Below are positions 16,564 through 25,737 of a DNA stretch of 64,000 nt, piece by piece. The notes beneath the pieces were generated by a model. The model saw only the letters and a list, made by a program, of their open reading frames with translations, was not told the DNA's origin and ran no database searches. The stretch's first letter is position 1, and each line of letters begins with the position of its first letter. The stretch covers positions 2,046,001 to 2,110,000 of the forward strand of contig NZ_CP065377.1 of NCBI RefSeq assembly GCF_019967995.1. Direction: 5' to 3'. A program made the position numbers and the translations under genes. The stretch comes from Faecalibacterium prausnitzii (GTDB taxonomy: Bacteria > Bacillota > Clostridia > Oscillospirales > Ruminococcaceae).

Positions 16564-17265
16564 TCAGCCGGTAATTTCTGCCACTTCAGCGTCCGAAAGC
16601 TCCCGCCACTGCCCCGGCGCAAGGGCCGCATCCAGCGCAAGGCCGCCGATGGCGTCCCGGTGCAGGGCGTTGACCCCCGCGCCGTAAACGCCGAACATCC
16701 GCTTGATCTGGTGGTAGACCCCCTGTTTGAGCAGCACCCGCACCGTCAGGCCGTCGGGCGTCATGGCCTCCACCTCGGCGGGGGAAAGCGCTGTGCCGTC
16801 CGCCAGGGTGACACCCGCCGCAAAGCCCGCTTTCATTTCAGCGGTCAGCGGCGTGTCCAGCGTGACGGTGTAGGTCTTGGAGACATGGCGCTTCGGGGCC
16901 AGGATGTCGTGGGCAAAGCCGCCGTCATCCGTCAGCAGCACGAAGCCGGTGCTGGTCTTGTCCAGCCGCCCGGCCGGGAACAGTTCCCGCCGGGGGTAGG
17001 CGTCGCCCAGCAGGTCCACAACGGTGGTATCCCGCTTATCGATGGAGGCACTGACCACACCTTCGGGCTTGTTCAGCATGATGTAGACGAACTTCTGGTA
17101 CGCCAGCGGTCTCCCTTCCACGGCCACCACATCCGTCTCCCGGAGCTGGGTGTCCCCTTTTTTGCAGAGCGTGCCGTTCACGGTCACCTTTCCCTTTTGC
17201 AGCAGCGTTTTCGCCTCGCTCCGGGTGCACTGGGCCGTCTCGGCCAGATATTTATCCAATCGCAT
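16564..17265 (-). CDS. rsuA: 16S rRNA pseudouridine synthase RsuA-type
   Basis: Isomerises a uridine of 16S rRNA (U516 in E. coli). The 233-residue protein begins with an S4 RNA-binding domain (MRLDKYLAETAQ to about residue 60) followed by the RsuA/RluB-type catalytic domain. The catalytic Asp lies in AGRLDKTSTGFVLLT. GVYHQIKRMFG is the family's C-terminal signature. The ATG at 17265 has AGGAG 5 nt upstream; an earlier start would add residues from the preceding spacer. RluB/RluF-type specificity cannot be excluded from sequence alone. Confidence 0.88.
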   Translation of the reverse strand: MRLDKYLAETAQCTRSEAKTLLQKGKVTVNGTLCKKGDTQLRETDVVAVEGRPLAYQKFVYIMLNKPEGVVSASIDKRDTTVVDLLGDAYPRRELFPAGRLDKTSTGFVLLTDDGGFAHDILAPKRHVSKTYTVTLDTPLTAEMKAGFAAGVTLADGTALSPAEVEAMTPDGLTVRVLLKQGVYHQIKRMFGVYGAGVNALHRDAIGGLALDAALAPGQWRELSDAEVAEITG

Positions 17266-17287
17266 GGGTTCTCCTTGTGATAGCAAA

Positions 17288-17318
17288 GCTGCGCCCTGCC
17301 AAAACAGCAAGGCGCAGC
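17288..17318 (-). terminator. probable purB terminator
   Basis: Minus-strand hairpin GCTGCGCC/GGCGCAGC followed by a short TTTG. The T-run is weak. It lies between purB and rsuA and probably ends the purine transcript. Confidence 0.5.
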
Positions 17319-17388
17319 AAATCTTATTCCACGCTTCTTCGCGCAGTCTTCCATTTTGCCGGAAGGCGGCAGAACAGCCCGCCTGCTT

Positions 17389-18834
17389 TTACACGCTCAA
17401 CGAAGCATGCTGCTCGATCGCATCGGGGTTGGCGTCAAAGATGGGCTTGAGGATGTGGGCGATGAACTCCTCCACCTGCTGGGGAGCGCGGCCCACAAAG
17501 TTTTCGGGCACCAGACCGGCCACGATCTCCTCTTTGGTCAGGCCAAAGGCAGGGTCTGCGGCGATGCGGTCCACCATATCGTTGGGCAGGCCCTCTTCCT
17601 TGACCTGCTTGCCCGCGGCAATGGCATGCTGGCGCAGGCGCTCGTGCAGCTCCTGACGGTTTCCGCCCTTTTCCACGGCCTGCATCATGATGTTCTCGCT
17701 GGCCATGAAGGACAGCTCCGCCATCAGACGGCTGCGGACGACCTTGGGGTAGACCACGATGCCGTCGGTGACGTTCAGCATGATGTTCAGGATAGCGTCT
17801 GCCGCCAGGAAGCCCTCGGCCATGGCAACGCGCTTGTTGGCGCTGTCGTCGAGGGTGCGCTCGAACCACTGGGTGCCGGTAGTGAAGCTGGGGTTCAGCA
17901 CGTCCACCATCAGATAGCGGCTCAGTGCGCAGATGCGCTCGCAGCGCATGGGGTTGCGCTTGTACGGCATGGCAGAGGAACCGATCTGGTTCTTCTCGAA
18001 CGGCTCTTCCATCTCCTTGAAGTTGGCCAGCAGGCGCAGGTCGGTGGCGAACTTCATGCAGCTCTGGGCAATGCCGGCCAGCGCGTTGAGGATGAAGGAA
18101 TCCACCTTGCGGCTGTAAGTCTGGCCGGAGACCGGGATGACGGCTTCGGAGTCGAAGCCCATCTCCTCGGCAATGGAAGCATCCACGGCACGGATCTTAT
18201 CCGCGTCGCCCTTGAACAGCTCCATAAAGGAAGCCTGGGTGCCGGTGGTGCCCTTGACGCCGCGCAGCTGCAGCACAGCCAGACGATGGTCGATCTCCTG
18301 CAGGTCCATCACCAGCTCATTGGCCCACAGGGTCGCGCGCTTGCCCACGGTGGTGGGCTGAGCGGGCTGGCAGTGGGTGTAGGCCATGCAGGGCATGTCC
18401 TTGTACTCCTCGGCAAAACGGGCCAGCTTGGCCAGTACACCGATGAGCTTTTTGCGGATGAGCTCCAGACCCTGACGCATCACGATAATGTCGGTGTTGT
18501 CGCCGACGTAGCAGCTGGTCGCACCCAGATGGATGATGCCTGCCGCCTTGGGGCACTGCTGGCCGTAGGCGTAGACATGGCTCATGACGTCGTGGCGGAC
18601 CAGCTTCTCGCGGGCAATGGCGACATCGTAGTTGATATCGTCCACATGGGCTTCCAGCTCCTCCACCATTTCGGGTGTGATGTTGGTCAGGCCCTGCTTC
18701 ATCTCTGCGCGGGCCAGCGCCACCCACAGACGGCGCCAGGTGCGGAACTTGTTGTCATCCGAGAAGATGTACTGCATCTCATCGGAGGAGTAACGGGTGG
18801 AAAACGGGCTGATATAGCGGTCATGCTGAGACAT
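17389..18834 (-). CDS. purB: adenylosuccinate lyase
   Basis: Cleaves fumarate from SAICAR and from adenylosuccinate, serving both IMP synthesis and the AMP branch. The 481-residue protein has the fumarase-superfamily signature GSSAMPYKRNP near residue 295 with the mobile catalytic Ser. It also has LGATSCYVGDN and TGTQASF. Length fits the clade of PurB that is longer than the B. subtilis enzyme. It is the last gene of the minus-strand purine cluster, separated from purL by a palindromic repeat. Confidence 0.95.
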   Translation of the reverse strand: MSQHDRYISPFSTRYSSDEMQYIFSDDNKFRTWRRLWVALARAEMKQGLTNITPEMVEELEAHVDDINYDVAIAREKLVRHDVMSHVYAYGQQCPKAAGIIHLGATSCYVGDNTDIIVMRQGLELIRKKLIGVLAKLARFAEEYKDMPCMAYTHCQPAQPTTVGKRATLWANELVMDLQEIDHRLAVLQLRGVKGTTGTQASFMELFKGDADKIRAVDASIAEEMGFDSEAVIPVSGQTYSRKVDSFILNALAGIAQSCMKFATDLRLLANFKEMEEPFEKNQIGSSAMPYKRNPMRCERICALSRYLMVDVLNPSFTTGTQWFERTLDDSANKRVAMAEGFLAADAILNIMLNVTDGIVVYPKVVRSRLMAELSFMASENIMMQAVEKGGNRQELHERLRQHAIAAGKQVKEEGLPNDMVDRIAADPAFGLTKEEIVAGLVPENFVGRAPQQVEEFIAHILKPIFDANPDAIEQHASLSV

Positions 18835-18855
18835 TAAGGTTTCCTCCTGAAAACA

Positions 18856-18951
18856 ACTCCCTCAGTCACGCTTCACGTGCCAGCTCCCTCAACGAGGGAG
18901 CCTTTTGGCCCCCTCCCAGAGGGGGCTGTCGCCGCAGGCGGCTGGGGGAGT
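18856..18951. repeat. MITE-like repeat, copy 3
   Basis: Ends ACTCCCTCAGTC and GGCTGGGGGAGT are inverted repeats. Inside are the stems AGCTCCCTC-aac-GAGGGAGC and CCCCCTC-cca-GAGGGGG. It lies between purL and purB. This subfamily differs in its end sequence (CTCCCTCAGTC) from the CCTCTCAGTC type. Confidence 0.8.
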
Positions 18952-18968
18952 TTTCTTATATCATACCA

Positions 18969-21900
18969 TCAAATCTTGAAATAGTCTACGCCGCCCTCAA
19001 AGATCGGCTGGTACTTATCACCCGTGACGTTCTTGTACAGGTACTCGCCGCTGCGCTCGGAGTGGCCCATCTTGCCGAAGACACGGCCATCCGGGCTGGT
19101 GATGCCCTCGATGGCGAGGAGCGAGCCGTTGGGGTTGTAGCGCTGATCCATGGTGGGCTGGCCGTCCAGATCCACATACTGCGTGGCGACCTGGCCGTTC
19201 CGGACCAGCTCGTCCAGCACGTTCTGCGGAGCCACAAAGCGGCCCTCGCCGTGGCTGATGGCCACGGTGTGCTCATCGCCCACAGCACAGTTGCTCAGCC
19301 AGGGGCTGCCGGTGGAGGCAATGCGGGTGCGGACCAGCATGCTCTGATGGCGGCCGATGGTGTTGAAGGTCAGGGTCGGGTCATAGCTTGTGATGGGGCG
19401 GATATCGCCGTAGGGCACCAGACCCAGCTTGATGAGGGCCTGGAAGCCGTTGCAGATGCCCAGCATCAGGCCGTCGCGCTTCTGCAGCAGCTCACGCACT
19501 GCCTCGGTGACAGCGGGGTTGCGGAAGAAGGAGGCGATGAACTTGGCACTGCCGTCCGGCTCGTCGCCGCCGGAGAAGCCGCCCGGCAGCATGACGATCT
19601 GGCTCTCGCCGATGGCCTTGACCAGTGCTTCACAGCTGGCGGTGACGTCCGCCGGGGTCAGGTTGCGGATGACCAGGATCTCCGGGTCGGCACCGGCGCG
19701 CGCAAAGGCATGGGCGGTGTCGTACTCGCAGTTGGTGCCGGGGAAGACCGGGATGATGACCTTCGGCTTGGCCACGCCGATCTTGGGCGCAGCGGCGGGA
19801 GCTTCCAGTTGGCCGTTGATCTTGTCCACATTGGCACCGGCCTTGCGGTAGGGGTAGACCGGCTCCAGCTTGGACTCCCAGATCTCCTGCAGCTCGGCCA
19901 TATCCAGCGTTTCGCCGCAGCACTCGAAGGTGTAGTCCTTGGTGGTCTCGCCCAGCAGCTCACCGGCAGGCGAATCGGACACCATTTCCAGCACGATGGA
20001 GCCATACATGGGCGCAAACATCTCCGCCGTGGTCTTGTCGGCCATCATCTTGAAGCCGATGCGGTTGCCCAGACCCATCTTGAACAGAGCCTCAGCCAGA
20101 CCGCCGTAGCCCACCGAGCAGGCAGCTGCGACCATGCCCTCTTCGATGAGCTGCTCGACCATCTTGTAGTTGGCCTTCAGCGAGAAGAAGTTGGGGCAGC
20201 CGGTCTCCGGGTCCAGAATGGGCCGCACCAGCACGACGGTGCTTTCCGGCTTCTTGAACTCGGTCGAGATCACCCGGCCGGCCTTGCCGATGGCCGTCGC
20301 GAAGGAGACGAGCGTGGGCGGCACATCCAGCTGCTCAAAAGAGCCGGACATGCTGTCCTTGCCGCCGATGGAGGCGATGCCAAGGCCCATCTGGGCATCC
20401 AGTGCGCCCAGCAGAGCGGCCAGCGGCTTGCCCCAGCGCTCCGGCTTGGAGCCCAGGCGCTCGAAGTATTCCTGGAAGGTCAGGTAGGCATCCTCATAGC
20501 GGAAGCCGGAGGCGACCAGCTTGGTCACGCTCTCGACCACCGCCATCCGGGCACCCACATACTGGTTGGCGCTCATCAGGTAGGGGTTGTAGCCCCATGC
20601 CATACCGGAGCAGGTGGTGGTCTCGCCGTCCACGGGCAGCTTTGCCACCATGGCGTTCTGCGGGGTCAGCTGGTGTGCGCCGCCGAAGGGCATCAGGACG
20701 GTGGCGGCACCGATGGTGGAGTCGAACCGCTCGGACAGGCCCTTCTTGCTGCACACGTTCAGGTCGCCCACCATGTTCTTCATCTTCTGGGCGAAGGTGA
20801 TGCCGGACCACTGGGGCTGCCAAACGGTGCCCTGCTCCACATGGACGTTCTGGTGCTTCTCTGCACCGTTGGAGTTCAGGAACTCGCGGCTGATGTTGAC
20901 GATGGACACCCCGTTCCACACCATGTTCAGGCGCTTTTCCTCGGTGACTTTGGCCACGGGAGTTGCTTCGAGGTTCTCCTCGGTGGCGATGGCGATAAAC
21001 TTATCCACATCCTCCGGGGCAAGGGCCACGGCCATGCGCTCCTGGCTCTCGCTGATGGCCAGCTCGGTGCCGTCCAGACCGTCATACTTCTTGGTGACCT
21101 TGTTCAGGTCGATGTACAGGCCGTCGGCCAGCTCGCCGATGGCAACGGAAACGCCGCCCGCACCAAAGTCGTTGCAGCGCTTGATCATCTTGCAGGCGTC
21201 CTCGCGGCGGAACAGACGCTGGAGCTTGCGCTCGATGGGGGCATTGCCCTTCTGGACCTCGGCACCGCAGTGGTCGAGGCTGCCCAGATTGTGGGCCTTG
21301 GAAGAGCCGGTGGCACCGCCGATGCCGTCGCGGCCGGTGCGGCCGCCCAGCAGGACGATGACGTCGCCGGGAGCCGGGCACTCGCGGCGGACGTGGGAAG
21401 CGGGGGTCGCGCCCACGACGGCGCCGATCTCCATCCGCTTGGCCACATAGCCGGGGTGGTAGATCTCATCGACCTGGCCGGTGGCAAGGCCGATCTGGTT
21501 GCCGTAGGAAGAGTAACCGGCGGCAGCGGTCGTCACCAGCTTGCGCTGGGGCAGCTTGCCGGGCAGCGTCTCGCTGACGGGCTTGAGCGGGTCGCCCGCA
21601 CCGGTCACGCGCATGGCCTGATAGACGTAGCTGCGGCCGGACAGCGGGTCGCGGATGGCACCGCCGATGCAGGTGGCTGCGCCGCCGAACGGCTCGATCT
21701 CAGTGGGGTGGTTGTGGGTCTCGTTCTTGAAGAGGAACAGCCAGTCCTCATCTTTGCCGTTGACGTCGCACTTGATCTTGACGGTGCAGGCGTTGATCTC
21801 CTCGGACTCGTCGAGGTTCTTCAGGATGCCCTGCTTCTTCAGCTCCTTGGCACCGATGGTGGCCAGGTCCATCATGCAGCGGGGCTTCTTGGTGCGGCCC

Positions 21901-22664
21901 AGATCCTCGCGCATGGCCATGTAGCGGTCAAAGGCCTCCTGCACCACAGCATCGTCGATCTGCACATCGTCCAGAATGGTGCCGAAGGTGGTGTGGCGGC
22001 AGTGGTCAGACCAGTAGGTGTCGATCATCCGGATCTCGGTGATGGTGGGGTCCCGATGCTCACCACGGAAATAGTCCTGGCAGAACCGGATATCGCCCAG
22101 GTCCATGGCCAGACCCTTTTCCTCGATGAACTTCTTCAGGCCCTCTTCGTCCAACTCGTTGAAGCCGTCCAGCACCGCCACGGAGCTGGGGATGGGGTAC
22201 TCCATCTTCAGGGTATCCTTCTTTTCCAGGCTTGCCTCGCGGGCCTCCACCGGGTTGATGACATACTTCTTGATCTCCTCCACCTGCTCCTCGGTCAGGC
22301 TGCCCTGCAGCAGATAGACGCGGGCCGAGCGGACGAGCGGGCGCTCGCCCTGGCTGATGAGCTGGATGCACTCAGCAGCCGAGTCGGCGCGCTGGTCGAA
22401 CTGGCCGGGCAGATACTCCACAGCAAAGGACACACCCTCAAACTGAGGCAGCGCGTCGTAGGTGTCATCCACCGGCGGCTCGCTGAACACGGTGGATGCA
22501 CACTGCTGGAACAGTGCCTCGTCGATGCCCTCCACGTCGTAGCGGTTGAGCAGGCGCAGACCGGTCAGGTCGGACACGCCCAGCAGCGACACCAGTTCAT
22601 TCTTCAGGCCCTCGGCTTCCACGTCGAAGCCGGGTTTCTTTTCCACATAGATACGATATACCAT
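18969..22664 (-). CDS. purL: phosphoribosylformylglycinamidine synthase, single chain
   Basis: Converts FGAR to FGAM using glutamine and ATP. The 1,231-residue protein fuses three parts. An N-terminal PurS-like region is followed by the PurL synthetase core (DHCRHTTFGT near residue 220, GGRTGRDGIGGATGSS). The C-terminal PurQ-type glutaminase holds the nucleophile C1071 (GICNGFQ) and the H1201-x-E1203 pair (GHSERS). Many Firmicutes use separate PurS, PurQ and PurL; this fused form is the one found in many Clostridia, Bacteroidetes and proteobacteria. It is transcribed in the purine cluster between purD and purB, with a repeat element on either side. Confidence 0.96.
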   Translation of the reverse strand: MVYRIYVEKKPGFDVEAEGLKNELVSLLGVSDLTGLRLLNRYDVEGIDEALFQQCASTVFSEPPVDDTYDALPQFEGVSFAVEYLPGQFDQRADSAAECIQLISQGERPLVRSARVYLLQGSLTEEQVEEIKKYVINPVEAREASLEKKDTLKMEYPIPSSVAVLDGFNELDEEGLKKFIEEKGLAMDLGDIRFCQDYFRGEHRDPTITEIRMIDTYWSDHCRHTTFGTILDDVQIDDAVVQEAFDRYMAMREDLGRTKKPRCMMDLATIGAKELKKQGILKNLDESEEINACTVKIKCDVNGKDEDWLFLFKNETHNHPTEIEPFGGAATCIGGAIRDPLSGRSYVYQAMRVTGAGDPLKPVSETLPGKLPQRKLVTTAAAGYSSYGNQIGLATGQVDEIYHPGYVAKRMEIGAVVGATPASHVRRECPAPGDVIVLLGGRTGRDGIGGATGSSKAHNLGSLDHCGAEVQKGNAPIERKLQRLFRREDACKMIKRCNDFGAGGVSVAIGELADGLYIDLNKVTKKYDGLDGTELAISESQERMAVALAPEDVDKFIAIATEENLEATPVAKVTEEKRLNMVWNGVSIVNISREFLNSNGAEKHQNVHVEQGTVWQPQWSGITFAQKMKNMVGDLNVCSKKGLSERFDSTIGAATVLMPFGGAHQLTPQNAMVAKLPVDGETTTCSGMAWGYNPYLMSANQYVGARMAVVESVTKLVASGFRYEDAYLTFQEYFERLGSKPERWGKPLAALLGALDAQMGLGIASIGGKDSMSGSFEQLDVPPTLVSFATAIGKAGRVISTEFKKPESTVVLVRPILDPETGCPNFFSLKANYKMVEQLIEEGMVAAACSVGYGGLAEALFKMGLGNRIGFKMMADKTTAEMFAPMYGSIVLEMVSDSPAGELLGETTKDYTFECCGETLDMAELQEIWESKLEPVYPYRKAGANVDKINGQLEAPAAAPKIGVAKPKVIIPVFPGTNCEYDTAHAFARAGADPEILVIRNLTPADVTASCEALVKAIGESQIVMLPGGFSGGDEPDGSAKFIASFFRNPAVTEAVRELLQKRDGLMLGICNGFQALIKLGLVPYGDIRPITSYDPTLTFNTIGRHQSMLVRTRIASTGSPWLSNCAVGDEHTVAISHGEGRFVAPQNVLDELVRNGQVATQYVDLDGQPTMDQRYNPNGSLLAIEGITSPDGRVFGKMGHSERSGEYLYKNVTGDKYQPIFEGGVDYFKI

Positions 22665-22691
22665 AGGAATTTATCCTCTCTTTCAGTGACT

Positions 22692-22945
22692 CACCCTCTC
22701 CGTCAGCGCTGACGCGCTGCCACCTCTCCCAAAGGGCGAGGCATTGGCAGGACGGTCTTGAAACTGCTGGATGAATCACGCTTTATTTAACCCAAACGTT
22801 CGGGCTCCGCGACAGAGGTCAGCAACTGCTGCCAATCGGGACAGGGCCCCGCTGCATGAGAGCCACCGGCGACAACGCGCAGACCTGCCCGATATGCCAA
22901 TGGCTCTCCCTCCGGGAGAGCTGGCGCGCAAGCGCCTGAGAGGGC
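22692..22945. repeat. MITE-like repeat, copy 4 (long form)
   Basis: A roughly 255-bp copy: left end CCCTCTCCGTC, right end GCGCCTGAGAGGG. The long centre contains CATTGGCAGGACGG, TTGAAACTGCTG and GGGCTCCGCGACAGAGG, and a right stem GGCTCTCCCTCCGGGAGAGC. It shares most of its centre with copy 11. It fills the whole space between purD and purL apart from about 25 bp. Confidence 0.8.
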
Positions 22946-24247
22946 TTACCCTTCTGCGATCGCCTTCAGGGCCCGCAGACCGATATCCGTCCGCTTGTGC
23001 AGCTTTTCGAAGGAGATCTTCTCGGCTGCCGCATAAGCCTGGGTGACGGCGGCGGTCAGCCGGGGTGCCGTAGCGGTGACGCCCAGCACACGGCCTCCGT
23101 TGGTGACGAGGGTGCCATCCTCGGTGATGGCCGTGCCGGAGTGGTAGACGGTGATGTTCTCCTCCCCTGCCAGCTGGCCGTTAGTCAGGCCGGAGATGGG
23201 CTTGCCCTTTTCATACTGGACGGGATAGCCGCCGGAAGCCAGGATGACACAGGCGGCGGCACCGTCGGAGAACCGGACCTCGGTGTCGGCCAGTGTACCA
23301 TTGGTGCAGGCCGTCATGATCTGCAGCAGGTCGCTCTCCAGCAGCGGCAGCACGACCTGCGTTTCCGGATCGCCGAAGCGGCAGTTGTACTCGATGACCT
23401 TCGGGCCGTCCGGGGTGAGCATGAGGCCGAAGTAGAGGCAGCCCTTGAAGGGGCAGCCCTCGGCGTTCATGGCCCGGATGGTGGGCAGGAAAATCTTCTC
23501 CATGCACTCGGCAGCGATGGCCGGGGTGTAGTAGGGGTTCGGGGCCACGGTGCCCATGCCGCCGGTGTTCAGGCCGGTATCGTGGTCGTTGGCCCGCTTG
23601 TGGTCCATGCTGGACACCATGGGCTTGACCACCTTGCCGTCGGTGAAGCTCAGCACACTGACCTCCGGGCCGGTGAGAAACTCTTCGACCACGACATGGT
23701 TGCCGGAAGCGCCGAACTTCTTGTCCAGCATGATCTCCTTCACGCCGTCGGCGGCCTGCTGCTCGTTCTCACAAATGAGCACACCCTTGCCCAGAGCCAG
23801 ACCATCTGCCTTGATGACGACGGGATACTTGCCCTCGGCCCGGATGTAGTCCATGACCTTAGCCGGGTCGTCAAACGTCTCATACCTGGCGGTGGGGATG
23901 CCGTATTTCTTCATCAGGTCTTTGGAGAAGACCTTGGAAGCCTCGATGCGGGCCGCTGCCTTGTCCGGGCCAAAGGCCGGGATGCCGACCGCCGCCAGCG
24001 CATCGACCATGCCCAAAGCCAGCGGGTCGTCCTGCGCGACGACGACGTAATCGAACTGTTCCTCCGCTGCAAACGCGACCATGGTGTTCACATCGGTGGC
24101 CTTGATGTTCTTGCACTTGGCGTCATAGCTGATGCCGCCGTTGCCGGGTGCGCACCAGATCTCGCCGCAGTCCGGGCTCTTCTTCAATGCCTTGATGATG
24201 GCGTGCTCACGTCCGCCGCCGCCAACGACTAATATTTTTTTAGCCAT
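22946..24247 (-). CDS. purD: phosphoribosylamine-glycine ligase
   Basis: ATP-grasp enzyme that joins glycine to phosphoribosylamine, giving GAR. The 433-residue protein starts with KKILVVGGGGREHAI and shows the ATP-grasp residues in VVIKADGLALGKGV. The family stretch HDTGLNTGGMGTVAPNPY and the metal-binding CRFGDPETQ are also present. Length is normal. It is flanked on both sides by long copies of the palindromic repeat, which separate it from purL and from the AICAR formyltransferase gene. Confidence 0.96.
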   Translation of the reverse strand: MAKKILVVGGGGREHAIIKALKKSPDCGEIWCAPGNGGISYDAKCKNIKATDVNTMVAFAAEEQFDYVVVAQDDPLALGMVDALAAVGIPAFGPDKAAARIEASKVFSKDLMKKYGIPTARYETFDDPAKVMDYIRAEGKYPVVIKADGLALGKGVLICENEQQAADGVKEIMLDKKFGASGNHVVVEEFLTGPEVSVLSFTDGKVVKPMVSSMDHKRANDHDTGLNTGGMGTVAPNPYYTPAIAAECMEKIFLPTIRAMNAEGCPFKGCLYFGLMLTPDGPKVIEYNCRFGDPETQVVLPLLESDLLQIMTACTNGTLADTEVRFSDGAAACVILASGGYPVQYEKGKPISGLTNGQLAGEENITVYHSGTAITEDGTLVTNGGRVLGVTATAPRLTAAVTQAYAAAEKISFEKLHKRTDIGLRALKAIAEG

Positions 24248-24284
24248 ATTCTATCTCCTAAACTCTCGTGTTCCATCCACATCC

Positions 24285-24542
24285 TCCCCTCTCCGTCATC
24301 GCTCACGCGATGCCACCTCCCCCAAAGTGTGAGGCACTGGCGAGTCGGTTCTGGCCCTGCTGACTGCCTGGGTTCGACCCGCCATAAAGATGTGGGTCTT
24401 GCCGCTCAGGCAAGCTGCTGCTTTTCGAAGCAGCGGAGCCCAATAGCTTCCGGAACATCGGGCCTTATCTGTCCAGCATTCTCTCTATCGTCCTGCCAAA
24501 GGCTCCCACTTTGGGGGAGCTGGCGCGAAGCGCCTGAGAGGG
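24285..24542. repeat. MITE-like repeat, copy 5 (long form)
   Basis: Left end CCCCTCTCCGTC, right end GCGCCTGAGAGGG, with the GGCTCCCACTTTGGGGGAGC stem near the right side, as in copies 10 and 11. The centre is diverged. It fills most of the 295-bp gap between purH and purD. Confidence 0.75.
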
Positions 24543-25724
24543 TCAGTGATGGAACAGCCGGATGCCGCAGAAGGCCATCGCGATGTCGTACTTGTTGCAG
24601 GTGTCGATGACCTGCTGGTCGCGGATGGAGCCGCCGGGCTGGACGATGGCGGTCACGCCGGAACGGCGGGCGCGCTCGATGTTGTCGCCAAACGGGAAGA
24701 ACGCATCCGAGCCCAGCGAAACGCCGGTGACATGGCGCAGATACTCCTTCTTTTCCTCGGCGGTCAGCGGAGCAGGCTGCTCGGTGAAGGTCTCGGCCCA
24801 GACATCGTCGCCGATGACATCTTCGGGCGTATCGCCGATGTAGACATCAATGGCATTGTCGCGGTTGGGCTTGGAGACATCATCACGGAAGGGCAGGTTC
24901 AGCACCTTGTCCATGTGGCGCAGCTGCCAGTTGTCGGCCTTCTGGCCCGCCAGACGGGTGCAGTGGATGCGGCTCTGCTGGCCGGCACCCACGCCGATGG
25001 TCTGGCCGTTGTAGGTATAGCAGACGCTGTTGGACTGGGTGTATTTCAGGGTGATGAGAGCGATGACGAGGTCGCGCTTCTGCTCCTCCGAGACGGTCTT
25101 GTTCTCGGTGACCCAGTTGGTCAACATGGTGTCGGCGTTGATGACAAGCTCGTTGCGGCCCTGCTCGAAGGTGATGCCGTACACCTGCTTGTGCTCCACC
25201 GGGGCGGGCTTATACTCCGGGTCGATGGCGACCACGTTGTAGTTGCCCTTCTTCTTGCCGGACAGGATGGCCAGAGCCTCCGGCTCGTAGCCCGGTGCGA
25301 TGATGCCGTCGGACACTTCGTGCTGGATGAGCTTTGCGGTGGGCACGTCGCAGACATCCGACAGGGCGATCCAGTCACCGAAGGAGGACATCCGGTCCGC
25401 ACCGCGGGCGCGGGCATAGGCGCAGGCCAGCGGAGACAGCTCAAGATCCGGGGCGATGTGGTACATCTTCCGCTCCACCTCGGTCAGGGGCAGGCCCAGG
25501 GCCGCACCGGCCGGGGAAACATGCTTGAAGGATGCCGCTGCGGGCTGGCCGCAGGCCGCTTTCAGCTCCTGGACCAGCTGGATGGAGTTGAGCGCATCCA
25601 GAAAATTGATGTAGCCGGGCTTGCCGTTCAGAACGGTCACGGGCAGGTCGGAGCCATCTTCCATATAAATGCGGCTGGGCTTCTGGTTGGGGTTGCAGCC
25701 GTACTTCAGTGCCAGTTCGTTCAT
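24543..25724 (-). CDS. purH: AICAR formyltransferase, stand-alone
   Basis: Transfers a formyl group from 10-formyl-THF to AICAR, giving FAICAR. The 393-residue protein corresponds only to the C-terminal half of bifunctional PurH: the catalytic K67-H68 pair (SFKHVSPAGAA) is present. Also visible are the family segments SNSVCYTYNGQTIGVGAGQQSR and GSDAFFPFGD (both shown in part). There is no MGS-like IMP cyclohydrolase domain. The missing cyclohydrolase activity is supplied by the archaeal-type enzyme encoded just upstream, 13 bp away, so the two genes form a split PurH function. Confidence 0.92.
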   Translation of the reverse strand: MNELALKYGCNPNQKPSRIYMEDGSDLPVTVLNGKPGYINFLDALNSIQLVQELKAACGQPAAASFKHVSPAGAALGLPLTEVERKMYHIAPDLELSPLACAYARARGADRMSSFGDWIALSDVCDVPTAKLIQHEVSDGIIAPGYEPEALAILSGKKKGNYNVVAIDPEYKPAPVEHKQVYGITFEQGRNELVINADTMLTNWVTENKTVSEEQKRDLVIALITLKYTQSNSVCYTYNGQTIGVGAGQQSRIHCTRLAGQKADNWQLRHMDKVLNLPFRDDVSKPNRDNAIDVYIGDTPEDVIGDDVWAETFTEQPAPLTAEEKKEYLRHVTGVSLGSDAFFPFGDNIERARRSGVTAIVQPGGSIRDQQVIDTCNKYDIAMAFCGIRLFHH

Positions 25725-25737
25725 CCGTACTTCCTCC

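Noticed and set aside
19062..22712. A 1,216-residue open frame opposite purL
   Set aside because: Antisense shadow of a GC-rich gene; low-complexity and without domains. The same holds for long frames opposite secA (59211-62177), the M23/ftsX genes (12148-14700) and the two-domain glycosyltransferase (5061-7325).
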